Shown here: piece by piece, positions 1-7,381 of the stretch | How positions within the stretch are numbered: the first letter of the stretch is position 1 | Layout: the number at the start of each line of letters is the position of its first letter | From: Candidatus Cloacimonadota bacterium | Lineage (GTDB): Bacteria; Cloacimonadota; Cloacimonadia; Cloacimonadales; Cloacimonadaceae | Length of the DNA stretch: 27,613 nucleotides | Direction: 5' to 3' | Assembly (NCBI GenBank): GCA_023421135.1 | Contig: JAEZUG010000021.1 | Span: forward strand, 1 to 27,613 | Program-made: the position numbers and the translations under genes | Notes under the pieces: model-generated | Told to the model about the DNA's origin: nothing | The model's database searches: none | The model's input: only the letters and a program-made list of their open reading frames with translations

Positions 1-1
1 A

Positions 2-115
2 TACTACCGAAGGAAAAGCCAGCGGAAGAGTAAGCTATATCGCCAAAATGCTTTCGAGGTGTTGACGAGCAAATATGGACTGGTTGACCCCTCAAAATAC
101 TCCTTTGCGAACTGA
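2..115 (+). CDS. Group II intron reverse transcriptase/maturase, C-terminal 37 codons (partial)
   Basis: Reading frame 2 is open from the window edge to TGA at 113-115 and begins YYRRKSQRKSKLYRQNAF. The RRKSQRKS run followed by an aromatic/basic stretch and a x-F-x-x-L segment matches the conserved tail [LY]NRRSQ[RK][RK]S of group II intron-encoded proteins (recalled from the family, not searched). Only the end of the maturase/DNA-binding part is visible; the polymerase domain with YADD lies outside the window. The stop sits about 30 nt before domain V, the usual arrangement for an ORF in domain IV. Whether the full protein is intact cannot be judged. Confidence 0.7.
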   Translation, partial: YYRRKSQRKSKLYRQNAFEVLTSKYGLVDPSKYSFAN

Positions 116-146
116 CTGTGAATGCATGCGATGAACTTTGTCGGAA

Positions 147-217
147 AGCCGTGTGCGGGAAAACCGCATGCACGGTTTGATGAGGGGGGCAGGAATAAAC
201 CCCTGCCTCTACTCTAC
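147..217 (+). ncRNA. Group II intron domains V and VI
   Basis: Domain V: AGCCGTGTGCGG (147-158) pairs with the stretch ending CACGGTTT (171-178). The stem is GCCGTG/CACGGT plus TGCGG/CCGCA, separated by a 2-nt TG bulge on the 3' strand and closed by a GAAAA-type loop. The AGC triad at the foot of the 5' strand and the two-base bulge are the catalytic metal-binding features of domain V. Domain VI follows as a G-rich arm (about 182-193) pairing with CCTGCCTC (202-209); an unpaired A in the AATAAA stretch or 3' arm could be the branch point, but I cannot fix it by eye. Confidence 0.85.
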
Positions 218-396
218 CGTTCTAGCATGAATCAGTTTAATCAGGGCGATCAGATTATCAGAGTTCCATCCTGCTGATCCAGTCGATCCAGTCATCTGCG
301 TTCTTTTATTCTGGGGGGGGATAAAAGCATTGAGGACAGCGGGCGCTGTCCTCAATTGTGCGATTAGATTTGGTTTTGAGGGTTAAGGAGACCTTT
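218..396. other. Intergenic stretch between intron end and the first - strand gene
   Basis: No gene is seen. The stretch holds the right flank of the intron, two close copies of GATCCAGTC (275-293 area) followed by ATCTGCGTTC, a run of eight G at 313-320, and the terminator at 330-355. The GATCCAGTC/ATCTGCGTTC wording resembles dispersed intergenic repeats seen in many environmental genomes, but this is only a memory-based impression. Confidence 0.5.
330..355 (-). terminator. Intrinsic terminator of the 6732-397 operon
   Basis: TTGAGGACAGCG (330-341) and CGCTGTCCTCAA (344-355) are perfect inverted repeats. Read on the - strand the hairpin is followed by ATGCTTTTAT, a short U-rich tract; on the + strand no T-run follows. 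It lies about 40 nt past the stop of the 561-aa gene, as expected for the end of that operon. Confidence 0.75.
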
Positions 397-2082
397 CTAC
401 CTCCCGGGGGAAGCAATCACTCTATAGAAAGCTTTGGTCTGCGTTGCGGGCACTTCATAACTTAGGGTACTGGTAGTGCCGATTAATTCAAATCCTGTGT
501 CCGGAGTAGTGGATCTATAGACTTCATAGGCTGAAGCTCCGGAAACTTCAGCCCAACTGATAGTGATGAGGTTTGTAGTATTGCTGTAGCTGATGCTTGG
601 CTGGGGAGTAGCCAACACAGCTTCTGCTTCTCGAACTACAAAGTTATTGACCATCAGGTCATTATCTGCATTTTGCACAGTTGAACTGGCATAGATGGCA
701 ATACGCTTTCTGCCTGTGAGTCCCGTTAGCGGAATTGTGACATGAGTTCCTGTATGAGGGATGTCATTGTATACATCTGAACTGCCGGTGTTGTTCCATT
801 CCCGGACAATGTTTACAGTAGACCAGGTGAATCCATCGCCAATCAGGACAGCAAAGCGATCGTCTGTGCCTGTTAACCCGTTATCATCAGAACTGATGGG
901 ATTGTTGGTGCCATAGTCCATCAGGGCGAGATCAAACTCCAGCACAAAGTCATCGTTTTCGATGTTCAGTAGTGGTGACACAAAGAATCCCGCAATGGAT
1001 GAATAGACATTAAGCTTTGCTGCTTTATCCGTGCCGGCAACATTGAGCCAATCATCCTGTCCCCACATGCTTGATCCTGCTGCTCCCATTGTTATGGGAT
1101 CTTGTAAGACTCCCTGATAATCCTCCCATCCGGTGGGGTTGAAGTCCCCATCAAAGTTCTCGGTGTATGGGAAGTTGTAGATTGTGGGATCCGGCTCGGT
1201 CGTGAAGCTCCAGACGGGGCAATCAAAAGCGAAGCCAAATTCGTTATGAGGGACAATCCGCCAGTAATAGGTGGTGCTGTAATCCAGATACTGAGGGATA
1301 TCGTAGCTATTGCTATAGACATTTTGAGCAGCTATCAGATTCGAAGGTGGATTATCCGTACCCAGCCAAAGCTTGTAATAGTCCGGAGCTCCGCCGGTAT
1401 GATTCCAGGAGAGATCTGTAGCAATACTGGTCTCGGTTGCTGCATCAACTGGAGCTACAGGCTCTGCGGGAGGCGGTACATCAGTGGCAGGGCTCATCAA
1501 CCAGATATTGGGACGGTTCTTGTTGAGAGATCCGTCTGAAGTGGGAAATGAGCTCAAGTTAGTTTTGTAAACTGCTGTATATCCTGAGGTCTGAGTATAT
1601 CTGAAATTCGGTGGCCCCCCAATTCGAGAGCCGTCACGGTTTTCCCACACAATTTCCAGGCCCCATTGTCCCGCATAATTGAAAGGCGTGGAGAGTTCAA
1701 TCTCCATCCAACCCGGGCCATTCCAAGTGACAGTGCCATTGTACACCTGAGTATATGTGGCAACGGCGGGATATCCATCTGTACTGCTCGTATAATTGCT
1801 ATTGTAGTAATGAGACATATAGATGCGTTGGTTGTCCATAATGTAGTTTGAGACTTCATTGCCAACCTGGAATGCTATCTTGGTGACCTGGGTTGCATCA
1901 CTCATTCCGGCTGCTGCAAGCTCATCTTCCGAGAAAAAGAACTTGCTCCAACCATAGTTTGCATAACCATAGACTGGCACGTTGTTCTGTGTGCTTGTTC
2001 CTGTGCCAATGCGATAGTCCCCGGCGGAGAGCATGCAGACGGACAAGAGAGCAAGAACTGATATTAGCAAGGCTTGTTTCAT
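397..2082 (-). CDS. Secreted fibronectin type III-like surface protein, 561 aa
   Basis: An exported protein of unknown function, probably on the cell surface or released. The N-terminus MKQALLISVLALLSVCMLSA is a signal peptide with likely cleavage after LSA (about residue 20). Residues about 22-200 form a beta-rich region rich in Tyr, Trp and Asn. About 205-297 is a Fn3-like domain (PVAPVDAATETSIATDLSW ... YYWRI ... WSFTTEP). About 300-487 resembles a choice-of-anchor J jelly-roll (YTENFDGDFNPTGWEDYQG). The last 70 residues are a second Fn3 ending FYRVIASPGR. Unlike its operon partner it has no FlgD-like sorting tail. The start is set by an AAAGGAG site at 2089-2095. It lies 11 nt after the stop of the 1087-aa gene, and that stop overlaps the ribosome site, so the two are probably translated together. 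Confidence 0.85.
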   Translation of the reverse strand: MKQALLISVLALLSVCMLSAGDYRIGTGTSTQNNVPVYGYANYGWSKFFFSEDELAAAGMSDATQVTKIAFQVGNEVSNYIMDNQRIYMSHYYNSNYTSSTDGYPAVATYTQVYNGTVTWNGPGWMEIELSTPFNYAGQWGLEIVWENRDGSRIGGPPNFRYTQTSGYTAVYKTNLSSFPTSDGSLNKNRPNIWLMSPATDVPPPAEPVAPVDAATETSIATDLSWNHTGGAPDYYKLWLGTDNPPSNLIAAQNVYSNSYDIPQYLDYSTTYYWRIVPHNEFGFAFDCPVWSFTTEPDPTIYNFPYTENFDGDFNPTGWEDYQGVLQDPITMGAAGSSMWGQDDWLNVAGTDKAAKLNVYSSIAGFFVSPLLNIENDDFVLEFDLALMDYGTNNPISSDDNGLTGTDDRFAVLIGDGFTWSTVNIVREWNNTGSSDVYNDIPHTGTHVTIPLTGLTGRKRIAIYASSTVQNADNDLMVNNFVVREAEAVLATPQPSISYSNTTNLITISWAEVSGASAYEVYRSTTPDTGFELIGTTSTLSYEVPATQTKAFYRVIASPGR

Positions 2083-2093
2083 TGTAATCTCCT

Positions 2094-5000
2094 TTATTTG
2101 ACCAGGACAACCCTGCGGCTATAGTTCCGGTTGTCCGCATTCATCCTGACGTAATAGATACCACTGGCGACACCACGGCCGGCATCGTCAGTTCCATCCC
2201 AGATCAGGGAATTGATCCCTGCGGGATAGTTGCCACTAGCAAGGCTCTTCACTTTTTGGCCTTTGAGATTGAACACATCCACCCGGACAGGACCGGCCTG
2301 CCCCAGGGAGAATTCTATAGTGCTGCGGGGGTTAAAGGGGTTGGGATAAATTCGGTTGATCCCGCTGGCAGTGGGAACAATCTGATTATCCTGAGTGGAT
2401 ACCGGCTCAATCCCAAACCACTCCACCAAGTCTTCCATCAGTTCATAACGCTGCACCGGATCGGAAATCTGAGAGAAGTCAAAACTGAAATAGAAGCTCT
2501 TGTAAATGGGCAGATCCAGAGCCACAGCAGCCACACCATTGAGGAGATAGGCATTGCCACCAATGGGGCCATCCTGGAAGGTAAATGCTGCCACAGAGCC
2601 GATCTCAGGATACTGCACCTGATCAGCATAGGTATCCACAACCTCATCGTAGTAGAAGATGCAATCCGGACTATTGGCATAAACAGCGTATTCGGTGTTT
2701 GGAGTTCCGATTGGTGAGCTTGCCCGACGCAGCAGAGTACCATTCTGATATGAATACACATCCGGCCCCGCCAGTCCGTTGGTTCCACCGCCAGTACCGG
2801 AAGCCACATAGTGCATGCGGAGATAGGCAGCATTGAACTTTCGCTTGATGTTATCGTTTGGTAAAGCATGAGAATCTGCAGCCCAGCCATCTGAAGCAAA
2901 GAAGACATTCTTAGGTTCCTGAATAGTCCCGCTTTCCATATAGTCTATCAGGGCGGAACTGAGCTGGAGAGACTTATCTCCTCCCCCACCGGTTGTGGCA
3001 TAGACAAAGAGAGCTTGATACTGAGTGGGGATCGTATAAATGGGAAACTCCTCCCAGTTAAAGATATCATAGGTCACGTCCTGTGACTGCAGAAGATCCT
3101 CATAGACGGGGAGTTCGGTTCTCTGATAGTCCTGGCTGCCGGAATAGACAATGAGAGCCTGCGCACCCAGAGTGGGCAATATCTTGAAGCTGTAATACAC
3201 GTTTGGGGCTGCAGCAGGTAGTGTGCTGGCATTATCCAGAACATCCTCGGCACTGAAGTAATAGTTGAAGGTCGAGCCCAGGGGAAGCTCGGTGACAGCA
3301 AAGCTATAGAGATTACCCTGAATCTGAGAAGGCACAACGCTCTGCCAGCCATCTCCAGTGTTATAGTGGAGCTGAGCTGAGGTGATCTCGGAGAAATCCA
3401 CAATGCTGGCACTCAGGGTGAAACTATTCTCAAAAGTATTGCCCGGAGCAGTATGCAAAATCACCGGAGCCTGTGTATCTTCATCGTTGAAGAAACGGAT
3501 TGCTAGCCCATCGTGGAGCAGATTGCCTGCCGGCTCCACTCCCATATAGGTGTTGTTCTGCACGATCTCTCGCAGATAAGCCAGACCAATGTCAGCAGTA
3601 GCATTCTGAACTGCAACGGTGGCACTGCGTCCACTCTCATGTGGCACATTTCCGGGAGTGTGACCTGTGTTTACAGTGTGATATTGCATCACGATCTCAC
3701 CATCCTCATGCAGGATCACCTGGAACTTCAGGCTGGGAGTTCCGCCGCTACCTGCCAGGAACCTGAGATTGTTCCACTGGATCACTGCATAACGCTCTGG
3801 TGCTGTTCCAAAGCTTTGAAAATAGATATCAGAGCTTCCTTCCACCGCCAGAAGATCATCCCAATAGACTGCAATCAGACCCGGCATCTGAGCATAGCCC
3901 GGGATAGGACTCTGGTAGTTGAACATGTTACCATCGTTATCCCAGCTCAAGCCCGGATACTCATCATACCAGTTGTTCTCCGCCAGCAGAAGCTCACCAT
4001 TGATATCCACATAGGCTTCTGTGTAATTGTAACCATAGAAGGGGAAGCTGAAGCCCAGAGGAACCGGCTCACTGAAGTTATCATCTCCCTCAAAAGTGGG
4101 AACGTTGTACATAATAGATGAGGTGCCAGTTTCGCTGATCTCAATCCAATCAAAGTCCGGGCCACCGGGGGCGTTACTATCGATAAAGCTATAGCCAAAG
4201 GCATCCGGGCCTCCCTGAGTTACCCGATAGACCACAGTGAAATCTTTGATTGAGCTATTGTTTGTGGGGTTACCGTCTTCATTTGCCACAGTAAAACTGG
4301 CAGTATAGGTACCCAACTCGGTGGGAATCCACTCTTGCGTAAAACCAATAGCACTGCTGCTTTCCGGCTCAATCGTGGCATTTTGGAAAGCTGTCTCGGA
4401 ATACACAGCAGCTCCGCTCTCATCTGTGATAACACAATTCACTTGCAACACATCGTTGAAAAGCACTGTACCGTTGTTTCCCACGGTCAGTCCGGGTGTG
4501 AAAGCCAAGCCCTGATACTGGAACTCGCGAGGAGAGCTGATCGCTGTCACCATCAGATCCACAGCCGGTTCCGGAGCAACGATTATCTGAACACTGTCCT
4601 CATCGCTCTGCCCGGAGCTGCCATCGTGCAGAGTAAAAGTGAGATTCTCCACACCGTTAAAATCCGGTGAACTCAGGCTCACCTGCAGACCGTTGATCGC
4701 CACCTGAACGTTTGTGTTTCCGCTCACTGTAAGGCTGGCAGTGGCAAGCTCCGTAGTCGTTACATACGGTGTGAAATCCAGATCCAGCGTCTCTCCCTGG
4801 AAGAAAGTGAAGCTTTCGGGGAGCTCAAGTTCAGCATCAATGATCAGAGGATGCCCGATCCGGATATCGTCGATCAGGATTCCATAGTTCTGGCAATTCC
4901 AGAGGAAACCAATATAGATATTCTGTCCTGCAAAGGCAGAAAGATCCTGGCTCACAAGCTGATAGGTCGTACCAATACCGGTGAGATTGATTATCTGAGT

Positions 5001-5357
5001 GTTGAAGTTCCCCGGCATGGTTCCGGCAGTGGAGATATAGACCTTCAGCGGCTCCGTACTGATCCAGCTTCGGGTATAGAAATGCAGAGAATCGCCCGCT
5101 GTGATGGCAAGCTGTGGAGTTATCAGCCAATCAGCATTTTGATTGGGCAGATAGTTATCGCAAAAAGCTGCCCTGGTGCCACTATTGGCATGGGAAGCAT
5201 TGTTCAGGTTTCGCCAAATCATCCCATCTCCATCATCCCGGGTTGTCCACCCGGTGGGAAGAGTGGAAATGGAGTCAAAATTCTCATTGATCAACCACTG
5301 TCCGTAAATCGTACAGAGGCTCATCAATATGATTGCTAATGCTAAAACTCTCTTCAT
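2094..5357 (-). CDS. Secreted multidomain adhesin-like protein with FlgD-like sorting tail, 1087 aa
   Basis: A large exported protein, probably surface-attached through a type IX-like route. Visible modules: signal peptide ending near IYG (residue 19); choice-of-anchor J/cleaved-adhesin domain about 21-170 (NENFDSISTLPTGW ... ILIDDIRIG); Ig-like about 171-260; CARDB-like about 262-378; a beta-sandwich about 383-625 opening with GGPDAFGYSF; Ig-like about 628-725; an alpha/beta region about 730-975 (ALIVYSG ... YQALFVYATTGGGG ... ALIDYMESG ... NVFFASDGW) that looks like a ThuA/glutamine-amidotransferase-type Rossmann fold; and a tail from about 1003 with IYPNPFNP, NLKGQKVKSL, WDGTDDAGRG, SGIYYVR and final VLVK. 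Catalytic residues were not identified in the alpha/beta region. Start: GAGGAA just upstream of ATG 5357, overlapping the TGA of the preceding gene. Confidence 0.87.
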   Translation of the reverse strand: MKRVLALAIILMSLCTIYGQWLINENFDSISTLPTGWTTRDDGDGMIWRNLNNASHANSGTRAAFCDNYLPNQNADWLITPQLAITAGDSLHFYTRSWISTEPLKVYISTAGTMPGNFNTQIINLTGIGTTYQLVSQDLSAFAGQNIYIGFLWNCQNYGILIDDIRIGHPLIIDAELELPESFTFFQGETLDLDFTPYVTTTELATASLTVSGNTNVQVAINGLQVSLSSPDFNGVENLTFTLHDGSSGQSDEDSVQIIVAPEPAVDLMVTAISSPREFQYQGLAFTPGLTVGNNGTVLFNDVLQVNCVITDESGAAVYSETAFQNATIEPESSSAIGFTQEWIPTELGTYTASFTVANEDGNPTNNSSIKDFTVVYRVTQGGPDAFGYSFIDSNAPGGPDFDWIEISETGTSSIMYNVPTFEGDDNFSEPVPLGFSFPFYGYNYTEAYVDINGELLLAENNWYDEYPGLSWDNDGNMFNYQSPIPGYAQMPGLIAVYWDDLLAVEGSSDIYFQSFGTAPERYAVIQWNNLRFLAGSGGTPSLKFQVILHEDGEIVMQYHTVNTGHTPGNVPHESGRSATVAVQNATADIGLAYLREIVQNNTYMGVEPAGNLLHDGLAIRFFNDEDTQAPVILHTAPGNTFENSFTLSASIVDFSEITSAQLHYNTGDGWQSVVPSQIQGNLYSFAVTELPLGSTFNYYFSAEDVLDNASTLPAAAPNVYYSFKILPTLGAQALIVYSGSQDYQRTELPVYEDLLQSQDVTYDIFNWEEFPIYTIPTQYQALFVYATTGGGGDKSLQLSSALIDYMESGTIQEPKNVFFASDGWAADSHALPNDNIKRKFNAAYLRMHYVASGTGGGTNGLAGPDVYSYQNGTLLRRASSPIGTPNTEYAVYANSPDCIFYYDEVVDTYADQVQYPEIGSVAAFTFQDGPIGGNAYLLNGVAAVALDLPIYKSFYFSFDFSQISDPVQRYELMEDLVEWFGIEPVSTQDNQIVPTASGINRIYPNPFNPRSTIEFSLGQAGPVRVDVFNLKGQKVKSLASGNYPAGINSLIWDGTDDAGRGVASGIYYVRMNADNRNYSRRVVLVK

Positions 5358-5364
5358 GTTTTCC

Positions 5365-6732
5365 TCACTTACTGCTAATCAGCGGTTCTTCGATCTGGAT
5401 GAACCACTCACTGGTCCCTGCGACCGTGCCGCCCAAGGTCTGATTCTCGCCCCAATAGACTGTCATCAAACCCACCATCTTATGCTTATAGCTGCTATCA
5501 ATATGTTGCAGCCCAATATTTTCGTTGGTACCCAGACAGATCAGTGCCACCTTGCGGGAGTCGTGACCACCCATGGCGATAGCTTTGGCGATCAGTTCCT
5601 GATTCTTGTCTGCTTTAAAGCTGATAATCTCGTTGTCTTTGATCTCCAGAACCGGATTCTCTATAATGTCTCCAAAGGCATAGGCTACAGAAGATGAGAT
5701 GGTACCATTCATGGTTGCCGGCTTCGGAACCAAGAGGATCTCTCCGCCAGGAAGGTTGATCACAGGACTCTGATAAGGGCTGCAATCGAAGGAACCTGTA
5801 TCTGCCAAAATCCTATCTACCTCGAAGTAGAAATCACTATCCGAGCTTTGGACGTTCAACACTTGCTTATCCTCAAAATCCCGGCATAAGGCTGTGGTAC
5901 GTTCACAAAGCCTGGGATAATCAATATCCAGAGCTTTCCAGAACTGGAGCTCGATGTTGATGCTGTGATCTGTGAGCGTGTCATGCAGGAGACCAGGCAT
6001 CATGGCCATGCGAATAGTTCCCTTGGTCAGAATGGCGCGGCTCTTTTGGAAATGACGGTTTCTGAGCTTGATCTTTTCCGGATCTGTGAGCTGAATGAAG
6101 CGCGCTTCTCCATTGAGATTCAGATACACATCGTGCTTGGCCAGAAGGCTATTGAAATTCTCATAGTCTGCGTTGAAAGCTGCCAGCGAATACTCTTCAT
6201 ACTTTGCCCTGAGCTGCTGCTCTTCCTGATACAGCATAGTGGTGGAAACTCCGCGTCTGCCTGCTTCGATCAGCATCTTTTCCACCAGCGGGAGATTATA
6301 TTTTCCCGTCACAATCAGAAGCTTTTCCCGAGCCTTGACCCTGAGACAATCGTCCAGAATCTTGCCCGCTATATCTTGCAGCGAGAGCTTATAGTCATTT
6401 TCCAGGATAGTGTTGATGATCTCACGATTATTCAGGATATTGTCTTCAATATTTAGACCAATTGTATATGCGAGGACGTAATTCTTGGCTGTGGCACGAT
6501 AGAAGACCTCCTTCTGATTGGGCTGATGATTGGAATCGATCTCAATCAGTCCTTCTTCCTGCATCTTTCCCAGATTGTAGTGAATCTTCTGCTTGGTGAG
6601 TGAGAAGAGATTTGCTAGCTGCTGACAAGTGAGCGGACTCTTTATCAACTCTTTCAAGATCAGGTAGTTGAGGTTCGTCCCCAGCTCTTTGATCTGCGAT
6701 TGGCGTTCCAGTAACATCAGGTTCTTAAGCAT
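5365..6732 (-). CDS. HTH regulator fused to degenerate aminopeptidase T (M29)-like domain, 455 aa
   Basis: Probably a cytoplasmic DNA-binding regulator; no signal peptide. Residues about 15-85 form a winged helix of ArsR/HTH_20 type (LKELIKSPLTCQQLANLFSL ... KIHYNLGKMQEEGLIEI). Residues about 135-450 follow the layout of M29 aminopeptidases: VYLNLNGEAR, NLPGGEILLVPKP (E331), a GTN motif at 401-403, and VYWGENQTLGG (425-435). Of the five M29 metal ligands only the first Glu (E331) seems present. By my alignment the second Glu is K394, the first His is T424, and the HxD pair falls in SEWFIQ (441-446), so catalysis is unlikely. It is the first gene of the operon (7 nt before the 1087-aa gene). 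ATG 6732 is preceded by AAAGGA (6739-6744). A perfect inverted repeat at 6767-6785 could be its own operator. The HTH plus M29-like reading is fairly firm; the sensing role is inferred. Confidence 0.8.
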   Translation of the reverse strand: MLKNLMLLERQSQIKELGTNLNYLILKELIKSPLTCQQLANLFSLTKQKIHYNLGKMQEEGLIEIDSNHQPNQKEVFYRATAKNYVLAYTIGLNIEDNILNNREIINTILENDYKLSLQDIAGKILDDCLRVKAREKLLIVTGKYNLPLVEKMLIEAGRRGVSTTMLYQEEQQLRAKYEEYSLAAFNADYENFNSLLAKHDVYLNLNGEARFIQLTDPEKIKLRNRHFQKSRAILTKGTIRMAMMPGLLHDTLTDHSINIELQFWKALDIDYPRLCERTTALCRDFEDKQVLNVQSSDSDFYFEVDRILADTGSFDCSPYQSPVINLPGGEILLVPKPATMNGTISSSVAYAFGDIIENPVLEIKDNEIISFKADKNQELIAKAIAMGGHDSRKVALICLGTNENIGLQHIDSSYKHKMVGLMTVYWGENQTLGGTVAGTSEWFIQIEEPLISSK

Positions 6733-6766
6733 CTATCATCCTTTATCCTTTTCTGATAAGGCTTTA

Positions 6767-6785
6767 AGCTATCTTCGAGATAGCT
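6767..6785. promoter_or_regulatory. Perfect inverted repeat upstream of the HTH gene (candidate operator)
   Basis: AGCTATCTTCGAGATAGCT is an 8+3+8 perfect palindrome, 35 nt before the ATG of the HTH/M29-like gene and between it and the TTGACA motif at 6826. Its position and symmetry suit binding by a winged-helix dimer, suggesting autoregulation of the operon. It could instead be an mRNA leader hairpin. Confidence 0.45.
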
Positions 6786-6825
6786 GTTATCGACTTGAGA
6801 CAAAGAAAAGTGATCTCCAATTTAT

Positions 6826-6838
6826 TGTCAAGAAATTT
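6826..6838 (-). promoter_or_regulatory. Candidate -35 element of the HTH/surface-protein operon
   Basis: Read on the - strand this is AAATTTCTTGACA, about 95 nt before the start codon. The same 13-mer occurs upstream of the M6 gene (27463-27475), and TTTCTTGACA upstream of the barrel gene. No good -10 box at 17 nt is visible here, so the promoter call is tentative. Confidence 0.4.
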
Positions 6839-7202
6839 TAGACCATTATAGGGAAGATACTCTGGCAAGTGGGGCACCTCATCTATCAAGAACTATTCTG
6901 ACCGGGCTCATCACCGGGTAGAGACCTGCTCTCCTCTCCTCTGGTATTGGATGCATAAAGAACCTCCCTCAGCAGAGGATATCTTCAGACATACAGACCT
7001 TTAGAATAGGTCATGGCTCTCTGCTTTTCAGGAGGCTATGGAAGTTTTGCAACAGTCTTCCAGCTCATTATTACCGTTTAGTTCGCACCAAACAAGCCTT
7101 GTATAGCAGGCAATGAAGAGCTATATCTCATTTTTGCAGAATCATAAACACCAGCATCGTAGCCTATTAGGAAATTTCTATATCTTTGCTCGAAAATCGT
7201 TC

Positions 7203-7229
7203 TTGACAGAAATGTGCCACTGTTATACT
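7203..7229 (+). promoter_or_regulatory. Sigma-70-type promoter of the S49 peptidase gene
   Basis: TTGACA (7203-7208) and TATACT (7224-7229) are separated by 15 nt, a little short but with near-consensus boxes. It leaves an untranslated leader of about 145 nt before the ATG at 7382. Confidence 0.55.
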
Positions 7230-7381
7230 TGGCTACAACAGTGCATCAGCATAACGCTGGATAGAGACCAGATTGTGATTGACAGAATGGCTCAAAAGAC
7301 TATTGAAGTGCCAAAGAATCGCCTCAAGCGACTATGCTGATCCACAAACTTTATGAATATATATCCTTAAAGGAGGATACG

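Larger units (their letters stand above)
1..217 (+). mobile_element. 3' end of a group II intron (truncated by window edge)
   Basis: The first 217 bases read as the distal part of a bacterial group II intron on the + strand: the end of the maturase ORF (stop at 113-115), a short linker, a domain V hairpin (147-178) and a domain VI hairpin whose 3' strand runs into CTCTAC at 212-217. Group II introns end in a pyrimidine-A-pyrimidine such as UAC, so the 3' splice site is placed after 217. The 5' part (domains I-IV and most of the RT) lies left of the window. I did not assign an intron class; the maturase tail is unlike the class C form. Confidence 0.85.
6733..7381. other. Divergent intergenic region, about 650 nt
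   Basis: It separates the - strand operon (start 6732) from the + strand S49 gene (start 7382). It holds the operator-like palindrome, the -35 motif of the leftward operon, and a good rightward promoter near 7203-7229. Between about 6840 and 7200 I see no convincing gene: open stretches there lack ribosome sites and protein-like composition. A small stem GACCT/AGGTC occurs around 7000-7016. Confidence 0.55.

Noticed and set aside
3513..4121. 202-codon frame on the + strand opposite the 1087-aa gene
   Set aside because: It lies wholly antisense to a gene with clear domains, signal peptide and ribosome site; composition follows the sense codons.
7113..7340. 75-codon + strand frame upstream of the S49 gene
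   Set aside because: It runs through the TTGACA/TATACT promoter, lacks a ribosome site and has no protein-like features.
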